In this document: positions 63,768-64,000 of the stretch, piece by piece
Position numbering within the stretch: position 1 is the first letter of the stretch
How the letters are laid out: the number at the start of each line of letters is the position of its first letter
Source: Pseudoponticoccus marisrubri
Lineage (GTDB): Bacteria > Pseudomonadota > Alphaproteobacteria > Rhodobacterales > Rhodobacteraceae
DNA: 64,000 nucleotides
Assembly (NCBI RefSeq): GCF_001482405.1
Contig: NZ_LPXO01000013.1
Coordinates: 1-64,000, forward strand
Direction: 5' to 3'
Notes under the pieces: generated by a model
What the model saw: the letters and a program-made list of their open reading frames with translations, nothing else
What the model was told of the DNA's origin: nothing
Databases searched by the model: none
Position numbers and translations under genes: made by a program

Positions 63768-64000
63768 GATCCCCGTCATCACCACCGCGCGGCTGCGGCT
63801 GCGGGCGCTGTGCGAGACCGATTTCCCGGCCTACGCGGCGTTCTATGCCTCGGACCGGGCCGGTTTTGTCGGCGGGCCGTTGGGGCCCAAGGGCACGTGG
63901 AAGCGATTTGCCGCCGTGGCCGGTCACTGGGCGCTGAAGGGCTTCGGCTGGTGGACCGTCGAGGTCGACGGCCGCCCCGCCGGCTATGCCGGGCTGCACC
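63760..64000 (+). CDS. GNAT acetyltransferase 6 (partial, window edge)
   Basis: The frame from TTG 63760 reads TEIPVITTARLRLRALCETD then FVGGPLGPKGTWKRFAAVAG and ends at the window edge with the acetyl-CoA strand (PAGYAGLH). Same family as the previous five, sharing the MGGP/VGGP loop with numbers 4 and 5. A TTG start is unusual but in place; it overlaps the previous gene. Confidence 0.8.
   Translation, partial: MTEIPVITTARLRLRALCETDFPAYAAFYASDRAGFVGGPLGPKGTWKRFAAVAGHWALKGFGWWTVEVDGRPAGYAGLH

Overview
The window is high-GC chromosomal DNA that looks like a member of the Rhodobacteraceae/Paracoccaceae (Alphaproteobacteria). The evidence is gene content and order: F0 ATP synthase genes with a separate b' subunit and no F1 genes beside them, MipZ, phosphatidylcholine synthase, DUF5368, DUF1150 next to Hsp20, a DUF465 protein, a Hint-domain protein of the type common in this family, ffh followed by acetyltransferases, and FNR/FnrL-type boxes. 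No species can be named from sequence alone.

Layout. 1-0.16 kb: 3' end of an IS5-type transposase. 0.3-10.0 kb: a block read leftwards, cydD-cydC-(promoter)-cydA-cydB-cydX-TDT anion transporter-DsrE-(promoter)-SQR-like flavoprotein-DUF5368, faced by a divergent Rrf2 regulator. It joins a sulfide- and NO-tolerant bd oxidase to sulfide-oxidation proteins under apparent FNR boxes. 10.8-14.2 kb: a periplasmic binding protein, an iron-type alcohol dehydrogenase and an AraC regulator. 14.2-17.5 kb: an AT-richer accessory patch with an orphan secreted protein and a complete IS5/IS1182-type element, ending at tRNA-Lys(TTT). 17.7-24 kb: dapF-mtaB-PaiB-like, pcs, and xylBA. 24-32 kb: small secreted protein, ubiK, lgt-midA-pgeF, Hint protein, Lrp regulator/trxB, P450. 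32.4-34.5 kb: an EPS-type MarR domain in frame with a bifunctional ATP sulfurylase/APS kinase. 34.6-38.6 kb: P460-like cytochrome with cytochrome b561, OhrR/Ohr, a glycosyltransferase-like gene, Hsp20/DUF1150. 38.7-45.6 kb: DUF465, purEK, orphan PhnM-like amidohydrolase, NUDIX, two tail-collar proteins, an EamA transporter. 45.7-51 kb: smc, a lipoprotein, and a TsoY-like membrane protein behind a sulfide-repressor-like operator. 51-54.7 kb: mipZ and the F0 operon atpI-B-E-X-F. 55-59 kb: ArsR, EamA/LysR/azoreductase, a c-type cytochrome. 59.4-64 kb: ffh and six tandem, translationally coupled GNAT acetyltransferase genes, the last cut by the window edge.

Most promising items: the combined sulfide/bd-oxidase block, the MarR-Sat/CysC fusion with a perfect palindrome upstream, the six-gene GNAT array, the ATTC-N8-GAAT operator before the TsoY-like gene, a tail-collar protein with a long disordered insert, and a small dispersed intergenic repeat present three times. 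No CRISPR array, rRNA, prophage or replication origin was seen. All family names come from reading the translated sequence; no database search was run.
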